A stretch of DNA of 64,000 bases from Phycisphaerales bacterium (lineage in GTDB: Bacteria; Planctomycetota; Phycisphaerae; Phycisphaerales; UBA1924): assembly GCA_016699835.1 (NCBI GenBank), contig CP064987.1, positions 186,001 through 250,000 on the forward strand, in the 5' to 3' direction. Below are positions 15,680-24,877 of this stretch, piece by piece. Positions within the stretch are counted from its first letter, which is position 1. Every line of letters begins with the position of its first letter. Both the position numbers and the translations under genes were made by a program. A model generated the notes under the pieces. That model was not told where the DNA came from. It did not search any database and worked only from the letters and a program-made list of their open reading frames with translations.

Positions 15680-17719
15680 TCACTTCGACGCCAGCGGCAC
15701 CGTCAGTGTGAACTCCGCCCGCGAGGGCTCCGTCAGGCGAAGCGACCCGCCGAGATCCGCCGCCAGCCCGCGCGAGAGCGACAACCCAAGCCCGAGCCCC
15801 GACACCGTACCGTTCGACTGCGCCTCACCTCGCACAAACGCTCGAAAGATCTTCGTCCGCTCGCCCGACTCGATCCCCGGCCCGTGGTCCGAAACGATCA
15901 TCTTCAGGTCGTTACCTCCCACCAGCACGCGCAGGTGCACCCGTCGATCCGTCGCGTCCTTCGCATACTTGCACGAGTTGTCCAAAAGATTCGCGACAAT
16001 CCGTTCGATCGTCCCAGGCTCGGCCCGCACGCTCGCCGTGCCCGGACCGGATCGTTCCACCACCAACTCCATCGAGCACTGCTCCGCCCGCCGACGCAGC
16101 GGCTCTTCCAACCGTTCCATGAGTTCATCGACCGTGATCGACTCGTGGTTCGTCGCCCCCGACGCACGCCGGCGCCCGAGCCGCGCATATTCCAGCACGC
16201 TCTCGACGATGTCCGCCAATCGCTTGGATTCGCCCTTGAGCGTTCGCACATACTCCCGCGTCTGCTCCCCCTCGGGCACCATCCCGTCTGCCAGCATTTG
16301 CGAGTACATGCAGAACGTCGTCAACGGCGTCCGAAGCTCGTGCGTCACCGCTGACACAAACCGTCCGCGACGCTCCGCCAGTTCCGTCGAGGTCCGCAGC
16401 ACCACCGCGATCGCCACCACCGCCCCCACGACCGCGATCCACGCCAGCACCAGCCCGGTCTCCAGTGGCGTCCACGACGCCGAGACGGGCATCAACCGCT
16501 TCCGAGGCGTCGCCACCAGCGCCGCGTCGATCGTCGCCATCCGATGCGCCAGGTCCGCCGACCGACGAGGATCCGGAACCAGATCGACCTCCGAGAACAA
16601 GTCATCGACCCGTGATACCAGTTCTGCGCGCAGCGTGGGCCAATCGATCCAGAACCCCTGGGCCACATACGCGTCTTGCTTGCGAACGTCCCGAGTGAAG
16701 ACCAGTTCGCCCGCCTCGCCCCCACCACCGCTCAACCACGCCGGACGGAACATCCCAACGGCTACCGACGCCGAGTCCTCGAGTGCCTCGCTCCCGTTCC
16801 CGAGCACGTCCTTCGCCTCAACTTGCTTGAGCGCCAGGCCCGCCACATCATCCGGGGCGTTCTCCATCACCGCGGCGAGACGCGCATGCTCCGCCTTCGT
16901 CAACACCCCAATCTGATCCGAAACCGGCACGCTCGCAGACACCTTTGTGCCCGCGACCGCTCTCGAACTCTCCACCCGCGCCGCCGAGGGCGAATACGCC
17001 TGTTGCCGCTCGTTGATGATCATCGCCGCCGCGCTCCGCCGGGCAAAGTCCTCTTTCGCGTACGTCGTCGGCTCACCATACCCGAACGACTTCTCGGCAC
17101 TCGGCGTATCGACCTGCGAATCCAACCTCGCATCCGCCGCCAGCGTCGTCATCAACCCGCCGATCCATGGCCCTCGGTCCGACACATCATCGCTCAGCGA
17201 CAACTCTGACACCCGGAACGACGCCCCGCTCGATACAAAGCACGTCCGCAAGCGTTCCAGATCCTCCTGCGCCCGAACCACCTCGTTCGACGAGCAATAC
17301 GTCGATTCCGCCATATCACGCATGTTCCCGCTCGGCGCCTGGGGCGAGGTCCACCCATCTCGCATCGACCACTGGAAATGAAGCCGCACAAACGACGCGT
17401 GCTGCCGCAAGAGCGACGACGGCACCAGCACGTCCCCGGGACGGACCTCCTCCCACATCCGCGTGTACGCCCGATCCGCCGGGTAAAACGCCTGATACTC
17501 GAAGTATGGCCTCGCCACCTCCCGCGCCAGGATCGCCGACACCACCGAGTCCATCCGCCACAGCGCCACCCGCAGCGTGTCCTGATAGAGCGCCGCGTCG
17601 CGTGCCCGCGCCTCATTCCGCTCCATCCGCAGCGCGTGCCACGTCAGCCACGCCATCGCCCCGACCACGGCAAGCGTGCACACCACGAAAGCAAGCAACA
17701 CGCCGTGCCGCCGGATCAT
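15680..17719 (-). CDS. Membrane sensor histidine kinase
   Basis: 679 residues. TM1 is about 6-28, then a periplasmic sensor region of almost 400 residues with no recognisable domain, TM2 about 422-441, then HisKA with VTHELRTPLTT (phospho-acceptor His460). The ATPase domain has NLLDNSCKYA (N box), DHGPGIE (G1) and GLGLGLSLS (G2). The start at 17719 overlaps the response regulator stop as ATGA, so the pair is co-translated and surely one system. The input signal is unknown; the large sensor region is unusual in length. Confidence 0.93.
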   Translation of the reverse strand: MIRRHGVLLAFVVCTLAVVGAMAWLTWHALRMERNEARARDAALYQDTLRVALWRMDSVVSAILAREVARPYFEYQAFYPADRAYTRMWEEVRPGDVLVPSSLLRQHASFVRLHFQWSMRDGWTSPQAPSGNMRDMAESTYCSSNEVVRAQEDLERLRTCFVSSGASFRVSELSLSDDVSDRGPWIGGLMTTLAADARLDSQVDTPSAEKSFGYGEPTTYAKEDFARRSAAAMIINERQQAYSPSAARVESSRAVAGTKVSASVPVSDQIGVLTKAEHARLAAVMENAPDDVAGLALKQVEAKDVLGNGSEALEDSASVAVGMFRPAWLSGGGGEAGELVFTRDVRKQDAYVAQGFWIDWPTLRAELVSRVDDLFSEVDLVPDPRRSADLAHRMATIDAALVATPRKRLMPVSASWTPLETGLVLAWIAVVGAVVAIAVVLRTSTELAERRGRFVSAVTHELRTPLTTFCMYSQMLADGMVPEGEQTREYVRTLKGESKRLADIVESVLEYARLGRRRASGATNHESITVDELMERLEEPLRRRAEQCSMELVVERSGPGTASVRAEPGTIERIVANLLDNSCKYAKDATDRRVHLRVLVGGNDLKMIVSDHGPGIESGERTKIFRAFVRGEAQSNGTVSGLGLGLSLSRGLAADLGGSLRLTEPSRAEFTLTVPLASK

Positions 17720-18426
17720 CGACCGATCTCCTGCGCCTCGCTCACCAGCATGTATCCCTTCGCCCGCACCGTCTGGATCACGCTCGGCGTCCCCGCGCTG
17801 TCCCCTAACGCCTCGCGCACGCGCGCCACCGCCATGTCCACCGTCCGCGTGTGCATCCCGCGCGGGTCCAGCCCCCACACCCGCAGCAGCAACTCCTCGC
17901 GCGAGATCGCCCGACCCGGGTTCGCAATCAGAAACGCCAGGAGGTCCGCCTCGCGCTCCGTGAGCGACGACTTCACACCATCGACCACGACCTCCCGCCG
18001 CTCCAGGTCGATCGTCCGTCCCGCGATCTCGCAGCGTCGCATGAGTTTCGGTCTCTCCGCCGAGCGACGCAGCACCGCCTCCACCCGCGCCAACAACTCG
18101 TTCGCGCTGAACGGCTTCACGACATAATCGTCCGCCCCCTCGCGCAGCCCTCGCACCCGATCCTGCTCCTCACCCTTCGCCGTCAGGATGATCACAGGCA
18201 GGGTCGACTTCGCCCGCCGGACCTCCGCCAGCACCTCAAACCCGTTCATCTTCGGCATGAGGATGTCCAGCAGCATCAGGTCGATCTCGGCCCCCGTCGC
18301 CGCGTCCAATCCGGCCGCGCCGTCGCCCGCCTCCATCGTCGCGTACCCCGCGAACTTCAGCGCATCGACAACCCCGCGACGGATCGCCGCGTCATCCTCA
18401 ACAACAAGCACTCGTCCCAGCGGCAT
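17716..18426 (-). CDS. OmpR-family response regulator
   Basis: 236 residues. The receiver has Asp11/Asp12, phospho-acceptor Asp54 (LLDILMPKMNG) and Lys104 (VVKPF). Residues about 130-232 are a winged-helix DNA-binding domain ending in QTVRAKGYML, as in OmpR/PhoB. It is the upstream gene of the pair with the histidine kinase. The 150-nt region upstream contains a C-rich run and no evident operator. The target genes are not known; the neighbouring VIT/VWA gene is a candidate only by position. Confidence 0.95.
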   Translation of the reverse strand: MPLGRVLVVEDDAAIRRGVVDALKFAGYATMEAGDGAAGLDAATGAEIDLMLLDILMPKMNGFEVLAEVRRAKSTLPVIILTAKGEEQDRVRGLREGADDYVVKPFSANELLARVEAVLRRSAERPKLMRRCEIAGRTIDLERREVVVDGVKSSLTEREADLLAFLIANPGRAISREELLLRVWGLDPRGMHTRTVDMAVARVREALGDSAGTPSVIQTVRAKGYMLVSEAQEIGR

Positions 18427-18576
18427 GTGGCACCCCGCTTCACGTTGACCACGGCCCCTTGTTCAAGAGACCGCCCCTCCCTCATCCACCCCCCCCCACC
18501 CCGCCGCCCTACCCCGCGAGCGAATCAATAGCCTCGGCTGGCGATCAGGCCCGCCGAGACGATACCGAGTCTTCGA

Positions 18577-20919
18577 TCACTTCCCGCCCGCTGGAGCCTC
18601 GGCCTGAGGCCCGCGAACCAGCACGCGCTTGCTGTTCCACAGGAGCAGCACATCGCCATCCTGCGCAAGCACCGCCTGCCGGTTCTGCATCGAGAGTTCC
18701 ATCGCCAGCGTCATGTACGCCTCCGTTCCAAACTCCACAATCTCGTCGGGCTTCTCCGCTTCCTTATCCAGAATACGAGAGTCCACCCACACGTTGTTCC
18801 GGCAGAACAGAGTGTAATCGGAAACGTTCTGCACCGAATTGACCTGCCGGACGTTCATGTCCTTGTCGTAATACCACTGCTTCCCGGCCACCTCTTGGGC
18901 CGCAGGGGTTGCCGTGGCCCCAGCCGCACGAGTCTGCCCGAGTTTCTTGAGATTCTCTTCCTGATTGATCCCCGCACTCCCGGACCGCTCGGCGTTCCGC
19001 GTCTCGAGTCGCCGATAGGCCTGATCGATGTTCGCACGAAGACCGACCTGATCAAACGCGACGCTGTTCGGCTCCGTCGCCAGGAACGCCGTGTACTCCG
19101 TCAGGATCCCGAACTTCGTCGAGAGCGCCACCACCTCGTCCACGATCTCCTTCATCCGCCCCTGGTCCACCTCGCCCGCTCCGGCCTGGCGGATCTCATC
19201 GAGCAGCATCCCGATCTTGCTGCTCGCCCACAATCGGGGCACATAGCCATTCCGCGCCGACGCCGATGTGACCTCGCCTTTGAAGTCGTACGACACGACC
19301 CGACTCCCGGCCTTCCCCTCAAGCCGGAATCGCACGGGCTCCTGACCACCCATGAACTGCCCCAGCACGATCACCTGATCGCCATCAAACACGTCGGGCA
19401 GATTCGTCGGCATCACCTCACGCAATCGCGTCGTCACCGGCGAACCATCCGCTCCCAACGCCGTCAGTCTCGGCTCCGCGAGCAGAGGCCCCGCGAGACG
19501 CTTGAAGACCTGCGACACCTTCGCCTCCACGTCCTCGTTCGAGAGCACAAACGTGCTCGCCGCCCGCGATTTCGTCGCGATCGCGTTCAAGAGCGGCGAG
19601 TTCACGTCGCTCCCCACTCCAAACGTGAAGATCCGACGCTTCGACGTGTTCGACGCTTCCACCTTCTCGCGGATCTTGATCTCGCTCCGCTCCCCGATCG
19701 TCGGCAAGCCATCCGTCAGGAAGAGCACGATCGGCACAAAGTGCTCCGCGGGCGTCGACCTCGTCGCCTCCAGGAGCGCATCGAGGATGTTCGTCCCGCC
19801 ACCCGCCTTCAGCCCGGCGATGTACTCGCGAGCCTTCTTCGCCGATTCCTTGTCCTTCACCACCGGAGCCGCGGCAAACGACGCGATCGAGTCCGAGTAA
19901 TCGATGATGTTGAACGTCTCGCCGTCCTCAAGCCCCTCCACCACCTGGATCGCCGCGCTCTTCGCCTGCTCGATCTTTTCGCCACGCATCGACCCCGACC
20001 GATCCAGCACCAGCACGACCTCGCGCTTCAGAGGCTCGCGGTCCTCGCTCATACCGCTCGGAAGCGACCCGACCAGCATGAAGTACCCGCCGCCGATCTC
20101 GCTCATCGTCGGGTCCGGATACGCGATCAGCGTGGACGCAAACCCATTGTGCATTGACGGATTCCGCACATACGACAACCGCACCGAGCCGCGGGCCCCG
20201 CCCGCCTCGACGCTCTCGGCCGCACGCACGATCACCTTGTTCGCCCCCTCGCGCGTCGTCGTGATCGAGTGCGAAGGCGAGTAGACCGTCGCGATCCCGC
20301 GAGCGTCCTCGATCGTCGCTCGAACCTCCCACCGCGTCGAGCCGAGCCCCGCCGATTCGCTGCGGGGCAGGAAATAGTCCACACGCTCCCCATCCGCGGG
20401 CAGCATCGACTCCAACGTCAGCGTCACCTTCTGCACGCCGCCCGCGGGAATCGGAAACGCGCTCGTCTGGATCAGGTTGTACCCCACAAACTCCACCAGC
20501 GCTGGATCACGCATCGAGTTCACGATCGACGCGTAGATCCGCCGCGCCTCGTCGCGGGGCAGCACCTTCGCCGTCGGCTCAGGACCCACGCCGTCATACT
20601 GCAGCGACCGCACCGCCACGCCATCCGCTACCGGAATCAGAAACTGCGCCTCCTGCGCTGCCCCCGAAGGATTCCTGACCGACATCTCCATCACCGTCGT
20701 CGAGACCTGGTCCTTGATCGAGATCTCCAGCCCCACGTTCTCCACATACGCCGTCGGCACGCGACGCGGCGTCATCCGTACCTGGGGCACGATCACCACA
20801 CGCGAATCAACCGAGACCGACGACACCTGCGCCATGCTCGACGAACCAAACACGCCCATCGACGCTGCTACAACAAGCCCGCCCAACGCCCGCATCGTCC
20901 AACTCGTTCCGTACTTCAT
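18577..20919 (-). CDS. Secreted VIT and von Willebrand factor A domain protein
   Basis: 780 residues with a signal peptide (positive KYG start, hydrophobic core, SSSMAQ cleavage region near 28-31). Residues about 45-180 match the VIT domain (NPSGAAQEAQFLIPVADGV, then a DEARRIY segment). A VWA domain follows with MIDAS DRSGSM at 306-311, GGGTN and FLTDG. The C-terminal part contains a conserved region TKFGILTEYTAFLA seen in this family. It is probably a metal-dependent adhesion protein at the cell surface. Start ATG 20919 has GGAGG upstream; the longer frame to 21018 is not supported. Confidence 0.93.
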   Translation of the reverse strand: MKYGTSWTMRALGGLVVAASMGVFGSSSMAQVSSVSVDSRVVIVPQVRMTPRRVPTAYVENVGLEISIKDQVSTTVMEMSVRNPSGAAQEAQFLIPVADGVAVRSLQYDGVGPEPTAKVLPRDEARRIYASIVNSMRDPALVEFVGYNLIQTSAFPIPAGGVQKVTLTLESMLPADGERVDYFLPRSESAGLGSTRWEVRATIEDARGIATVYSPSHSITTTREGANKVIVRAAESVEAGGARGSVRLSYVRNPSMHNGFASTLIAYPDPTMSEIGGGYFMLVGSLPSGMSEDREPLKREVVLVLDRSGSMRGEKIEQAKSAAIQVVEGLEDGETFNIIDYSDSIASFAAAPVVKDKESAKKAREYIAGLKAGGGTNILDALLEATRSTPAEHFVPIVLFLTDGLPTIGERSEIKIREKVEASNTSKRRIFTFGVGSDVNSPLLNAIATKSRAASTFVLSNEDVEAKVSQVFKRLAGPLLAEPRLTALGADGSPVTTRLREVMPTNLPDVFDGDQVIVLGQFMGGQEPVRFRLEGKAGSRVVSYDFKGEVTSASARNGYVPRLWASSKIGMLLDEIRQAGAGEVDQGRMKEIVDEVVALSTKFGILTEYTAFLATEPNSVAFDQVGLRANIDQAYRRLETRNAERSGSAGINQEENLKKLGQTRAAGATATPAAQEVAGKQWYYDKDMNVRQVNSVQNVSDYTLFCRNNVWVDSRILDKEAEKPDEIVEFGTEAYMTLAMELSMQNRQAVLAQDGDVLLLWNSKRVLVRGPQAEAPAGGK

Positions 20920-21080
20920 ACCCAGACCTCCATTCGTGCCTTCGACCGGGCGTCCCCTCCACCGCTCGCCAGTGCATCGCCACCATGCTGACAGCATCGC
21001 ACAAGGGACTAGACGCACACCACCGCCTCAACGCCGTAACCTCTCTGTAACCCGAACACCTCCCACCCTCCCAATCCACC

Positions 21081-21938
21081 ATGCCAACCACAACCCTCGG
21101 CCTCGACATCGGCGGCAGCAGCGTCAAGGCCGCCCTCATTCGCGACGCTACCTTCGCCCGCGTCGCCCAGAGTCCGATCTACACGAAACCGACCCTCGAA
21201 CAACTCATCGACGCCATCGCCAACGTCGCCGCAGTTCTCGGAACCTCCCACGACTCCATCGGCCTCTGCCTTCCCGGCGTCTTTGACCCCCACGCGCGCG
21301 TGATCACCGCCAGCGCCAACATCCCCGCACTCGTCGGCCTACGCCTCGACGATCTCCTTGCCCGCGCGCGCCTCACCGCCACACGACCGCCCGTAATCAC
21401 CACCGACGCCCACGCCGCCACGCACCACATCGCCACACTCGAATCCCTCACCGGCCGGGTCTTGGGCGTCTCCCTCGGCACAGGAGTCGGTGCCTGCGTC
21501 CTCGACGACGGCGTTCCCCTCCACGTCACCGGCACCTCCGCCGGCCACATAGGCCAATGGGATGTCTCCCTCGGTGTGAACGCCCCCATTGCACCCGATG
21601 GAGGCCAGGGCGGCCTCGAGGCATACATCGGCCTCCACGCAATCTGCACCCGCCACACCTGCACTCCCGACCTCGCTCCGCAGGTTTTCACCCCGCACTC
21701 CCAAGAAATCGCCGCTCTTGCACGTGCCCTTCGCATCGCCCACGCCCTCTACCGCCCCAACCACATCCGCCTTCTGGGCGGCCTGGGCATCCGACTTCAA
21801 GCCGCATTGCCCAACATCCACAACCATGTCGCCCAGCACCTGACTTCCCTTGCCCGCCCAAACTGGACCCTCCAACTCGGTCATGACGACTATCATGCTG
21901 CCGGGGGAGCAGCCTTGCTCGCAACCAATCAAAGATAG
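21081..21938 (+). CDS. ROK-family sugar kinase-like protein
   Basis: 285 residues. The N-terminal ATP site LDIGGSSVKAAL (about 8-19) and the second phosphate motif SLGTGVGACVLDDG fit the ROK/ASKHA fold, as do TSAGHIGQW and LGGLG near the end. The zinc motif CxCGxxGC that marks classic ROK proteins is missing; there is only CTRHTC. It may be a sugar kinase of altered specificity or a non-catalytic member. No SD precedes the ATG. The last residues run into lower-GC DNA. Confidence 0.75.
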   Translation: MPTTTLGLDIGGSSVKAALIRDATFARVAQSPIYTKPTLEQLIDAIANVAAVLGTSHDSIGLCLPGVFDPHARVITASANIPALVGLRLDDLLARARLTATRPPVITTDAHAATHHIATLESLTGRVLGVSLGTGVGACVLDDGVPLHVTGTSAGHIGQWDVSLGVNAPIAPDGGQGGLEAYIGLHAICTRHTCTPDLAPQVFTPHSQEIAALARALRIAHALYRPNHIRLLGGLGIRLQAALPNIHNHVAQHLTSLARPNWTLQLGHDDYHAAGGAALLATNQR

Positions 21939-22023
21939 AACATTACCGACAATCGGTGTCGATTAGGGTATTTACCCTTCTCGTTCCCAAGAGTTTTTAC
22001 TGGGTATAGTCCGAAAATTCCCA

Positions 22024-22052
22024 TTGACGCCCGCCTCTCCTCCCAATAGATT
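22024..22052 (+). promoter_or_regulatory. Sigma-70-type promoter for the kelch gene
   Basis: TTGACG at 22024-22029, 17-nt spacer, TAGATT at 22047-22052. This is the best -35/-10 pair noticed in the window and would give a leader of about 230 nt. Confidence 0.55.
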
Positions 22053-22088
22053 CCGAGAACTCGTGGATCGGGGGCAACACCCCGGTCG

Positions 22089-22107
22089 CCAAACCTCGGA
22101 GGTTTGG
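22089..22107. repeat. Hairpin in the kelch gene leader
   Basis: Perfect 9-nt arms CCAAACCTC and GAGGTTTGG separated by one base, so about 8 bp can form around a 3-nt loop. It lies within the predicted leader and could be a dispersed repeat or an RNA control element. Confidence 0.45.
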
Positions 22108-22288
22108 TGTTGGACACGCGGCGGGCGGAAGCCCATCACCGCGCAAAGACTGCCCGACGACACACTCGTTGACGCAGTCAGCACTGCGGAGCCAAACGCC
22201 GCACGAAGCGGACACAGGCTCCCGGGTCGGCTTATGGCGGCATGGCGGAGCCACGCGCCATAGCGGACTCTCCCTCCCTCGGAGAGAT

Positions 22289-23782
22289 GTGAAATTGAAG
22301 TACACGGCTGTCCTCGCACTCTGCGGCATCATCCTCTCGCTCGCCCCGCGAACCACGCTCGCTCAGGACTGCACGGAGTGGTCCCTCCGCGCTGTTGGCG
22401 GCCCAACCTCACGCACCGAACACGCGATTGCCTTTGACCCGCTCCGCCAGCGCTCCGTCATCTTCGGTGGACACACCAGGGCAATGGGTCTCAACGCCGA
22501 ACTGCTGGGCGACACCTGGGTCTGGAATGGCGACTCCTGGAATCTCGCCGCCACCTCGGGTCCCTCCCCACGCTTTGGCTCTTCCATGGTCTTCGACGCG
22601 AATCGAAATCGCGTCGTTCTCTTTGGAGGCGCGCGATTCGCCACCAACGGCTCACTCACCCTCCTCGGCGAAACCTGGGAGTGGGACGGTCGGATCTGGA
22701 CCCAAGTCTCTCCACCCACGGCACCGCCCGCCCGCTATCTCCACGCCATGGCTTATGACGCGCAGCGTGGACGCGTCGTCCTCTTCGGCGGCGTCAGTGC
22801 GGGGAGCGCTCGCGACCAGGACACCTGGGAGTACAACGGCTCCACCTGGACCCGAGTCACCCAGTCCGGCCCTTCATATCGCTACGGCCACACCATGGCC
22901 TTCGATCCCATCCGAAGCCGCACCGTGCTCTTCGGCGGCGTCGGACGCCCCGACCGCAACGGTGGATACCTCGGCGACACCTGGGAGTGGAACGGGACCC
23001 AATGGTCCCTCATCCCCGTTAGCGGACCCGCTCCTCGCGTCCACCACTCCATGGTCTTCAGCACCAAGGTCAACCGCGTCGTCCTCCTCGGCGGACGCAC
23101 CCGAGTCGGCGAAGGCGAGGACATCTGGGAATGGACCGGATCGCAGTGGGTCCTCGTCTCCCAGATCATCGGCGTCGCGCGACAGGCCTCGCCCGCCGCC
23201 TTCGACACCCTGCGCCAGCGCATCGTCCTCTTCGCCGGCTACCTCCAGGACTATGGCCAGTTGCAGGACACCTGGGAGCAGACTTCCGTCTTTGCCCCGT
23301 CCATCTCCAGGCAGCCCCAGCCCGTTGAGGCCCTCGTCGGCCAGCCCGTCACACTGAACGTCGAGGTCACAACCTCCGCCCAGGTCGCCTTCCAGTGGCG
23401 TCGCGACGGAACATTCCTCGTCGACGGCCCCAACCTCCTCGGCACAGGCTCCCCCACGCTCACCATCCTCTCGTATTCAGACCAGTTCGCCGGCACCTAC
23501 GACGTCGTCGTCGCCAACCAATGCGGCCAGGCCGACAGTGCCGCCATCACTCTCGGCGTCGGCTCCACCACGGGCTGCGCCGCCGACGTCGACAACGGCT
23601 CAGGCACCGGCGTCCGCGACCAGGCTGTCACCATCGACGACCTCATCTACTACATCCAGGCCTTCCAGAACGGAAGCCCGAACTCCGATGTCGACGACGG
23701 GACCAACACCGGGCACCGCGACGGCGGCGTCACCATCGACGACCTCCTCTACTTCCTCGCACGCTTCGGACTGGGTTGCTGA
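22289..23782 (+). CDS. Secreted kelch-repeat protein with Ig-like and GC-type dockerin domains
   Basis: 497 residues from the GTG at 22289, which has GGAGAG just upstream and begins a signal peptide (KLKYTAVLALCGIILSLA, then TTLAQD). Five or six kelch blades follow, each with a variant of RxVLFGG and DTWEW. Residues near 350-430 form an Ig-like domain (QWRRDG, GTYDVVVANQCG). The tail has two dockerin-like calcium loops with VTIDDLIYY and VTIDDLLYF and ends in GLGC, the GC-type dockerin known from planctomycetes. A surface-displayed binding protein is likely. The frame is open up to 22169 but that part lacks an SD. Confidence 0.88.
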   Translation: MKLKYTAVLALCGIILSLAPRTTLAQDCTEWSLRAVGGPTSRTEHAIAFDPLRQRSVIFGGHTRAMGLNAELLGDTWVWNGDSWNLAATSGPSPRFGSSMVFDANRNRVVLFGGARFATNGSLTLLGETWEWDGRIWTQVSPPTAPPARYLHAMAYDAQRGRVVLFGGVSAGSARDQDTWEYNGSTWTRVTQSGPSYRYGHTMAFDPIRSRTVLFGGVGRPDRNGGYLGDTWEWNGTQWSLIPVSGPAPRVHHSMVFSTKVNRVVLLGGRTRVGEGEDIWEWTGSQWVLVSQIIGVARQASPAAFDTLRQRIVLFAGYLQDYGQLQDTWEQTSVFAPSISRQPQPVEALVGQPVTLNVEVTTSAQVAFQWRRDGTFLVDGPNLLGTGSPTLTILSYSDQFAGTYDVVVANQCGQADSAAITLGVGSTTGCAADVDNGSGTGVRDQAVTIDDLIYYIQAFQNGSPNSDVDDGTNTGHRDGGVTIDDLLYFLARFGLGC

Positions 23783-23821
23783 CCCTACGCGATCGGAGCG
23801 CGAACCGCACGACGCCGCGGC

Positions 23822-23827
23822 TACACT
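23822..23827 (+). promoter_or_regulatory. -10-like hexamer before the DapB-like gene
   Basis: TACACT followed by CGCCCA, very like 10627-10638. It ends 8 nt before the first ATG, consistent with a leaderless or nearly leaderless mRNA. Confidence 0.45.
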
Positions 23828-23835
23828 CGCCCACA

Positions 23836-24858
23836 ATGATGCGATTTGTGCAGGTCGGTCTGGGGCCACTCGGAAGACGAATTCTCGCCGAGGCGATCGA
23901 GCGCGGCGTCGGGCACGCCGTCGGCGTCGTCGATCGTGATCCCACGCTCGTCGGCAAGAGCGTCGCCTCCATCGTTCCCAACGCCGACCCGCGCCTCACT
24001 GTCGTCGCCTCGCTCGACGACCTCCACGATTGGGCCGCTGTCGACGCCGCGATCGTCGCGACCAGTTCCGATCTCGCCAAATGCGCCGACACCTTCCGCA
24101 CGCTCCTCGAGCACGGCAAGGCCGTCGTCAGCACCTGCGAGGAACTCCTCTATCCCTGGCTCCGCCACGTCGCCCTCGCCGAGGAACTCGACGACCTCGC
24201 CAAACGCCACGGCGGGCGCCTCCTCGGCACGGGTGTCAACCCCGGCTTCCTCATGGACACGCTCCCCGTCGTCCTGAGCGGCGTCTGCAAAGGACTCCGG
24301 CGCGTCACCGTCCAACGACTCCAGGACGCCTCCACGCGGCGCATCCCCTTCCAGCAGAAGATCGGCGCCGGCCTCGACGATGACGCCTTCGCCGCTCGCA
24401 TCCGAGAGGGTTCGCTCCGCCACGTCGGCCTCGGAGAGTCGCTCCACTTCATCGCCCACTTCGTCGGCCTCCCCATCGAACGCTGGGAAGAGGACATCGC
24501 CCCCGTCCACGCCGATCGCGAACTCCCCAGCGCCCTCGGTCCGATCGCCAAAGGCCGCGTCTCCGGCGTGCGCCAGACCGCCCGCGGCTATCACGACGAC
24601 CAGTGCGTCGTCCACCTCGAGTTCCAGGCCGCTATCGGCCTGCACGATCCCGTCGATCGAGTCACCATCGACGCCGAACCGCGCCTCGAGGTCTCCATCC
24701 CCGGCGGCGTACACGGCGACACCGCCACGTGCGCCATCGCCGTCAACGCCTTACCAAGGATCATCGAGGCCACGCCGGGTTTGCACACCATGGCCTCGAT
24801 CGGCGCCATCCGCCACACCGCCGCCAGCAACGGACACCTGACCCCTCACCGCGTGTAA
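23836..24858 (+). CDS. DapB/diaminopentanoate dehydrogenase-like oxidoreductase
   Basis: 340 residues. It begins MMRFVQVGLGPLGRR, a Rossmann dinucleotide-binding loop (GLGPLG), followed by a dihydrodipicolinate-reductase-like domain containing GTGVNPGFLMDTLP. The layout resembles 2,4-diaminopentanoate dehydrogenase-type proteins rather than true DapB. The start at 23836 (or 23839) is preceded by TACACT 8 nt away and no SD. A PLP enzyme of the AONS family follows after 19 nt, so the two probably act in one small pathway on amino acid-derived ketones; the substrate is inferred only. Confidence 0.75.
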   Translation: MMRFVQVGLGPLGRRILAEAIERGVGHAVGVVDRDPTLVGKSVASIVPNADPRLTVVASLDDLHDWAAVDAAIVATSSDLAKCADTFRTLLEHGKAVVSTCEELLYPWLRHVALAEELDDLAKRHGGRLLGTGVNPGFLMDTLPVVLSGVCKGLRRVTVQRLQDASTRRIPFQQKIGAGLDDDAFAARIREGSLRHVGLGESLHFIAHFVGLPIERWEEDIAPVHADRELPSALGPIAKGRVSGVRQTARGYHDDQCVVHLEFQAAIGLHDPVDRVTIDAEPRLEVSIPGGVHGDTATCAIAVNALPRIIEATPGLHTMASIGAIRHTAASNGHLTPHRV

Positions 24859-24877
24859 CGAACACAGGAACTGACCC

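Larger units (their letters stand above)
21939..22288. other. 350-nt non-coding region before the kelch gene
   Basis: Noticeably lower in GC for its first about 100 nt. It holds a good sigma-70-type promoter and hairpins (listed separately), and then a leader of about 230 nt up to the GTG at 22289. No convincing small gene was seen. Confidence 0.5.
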
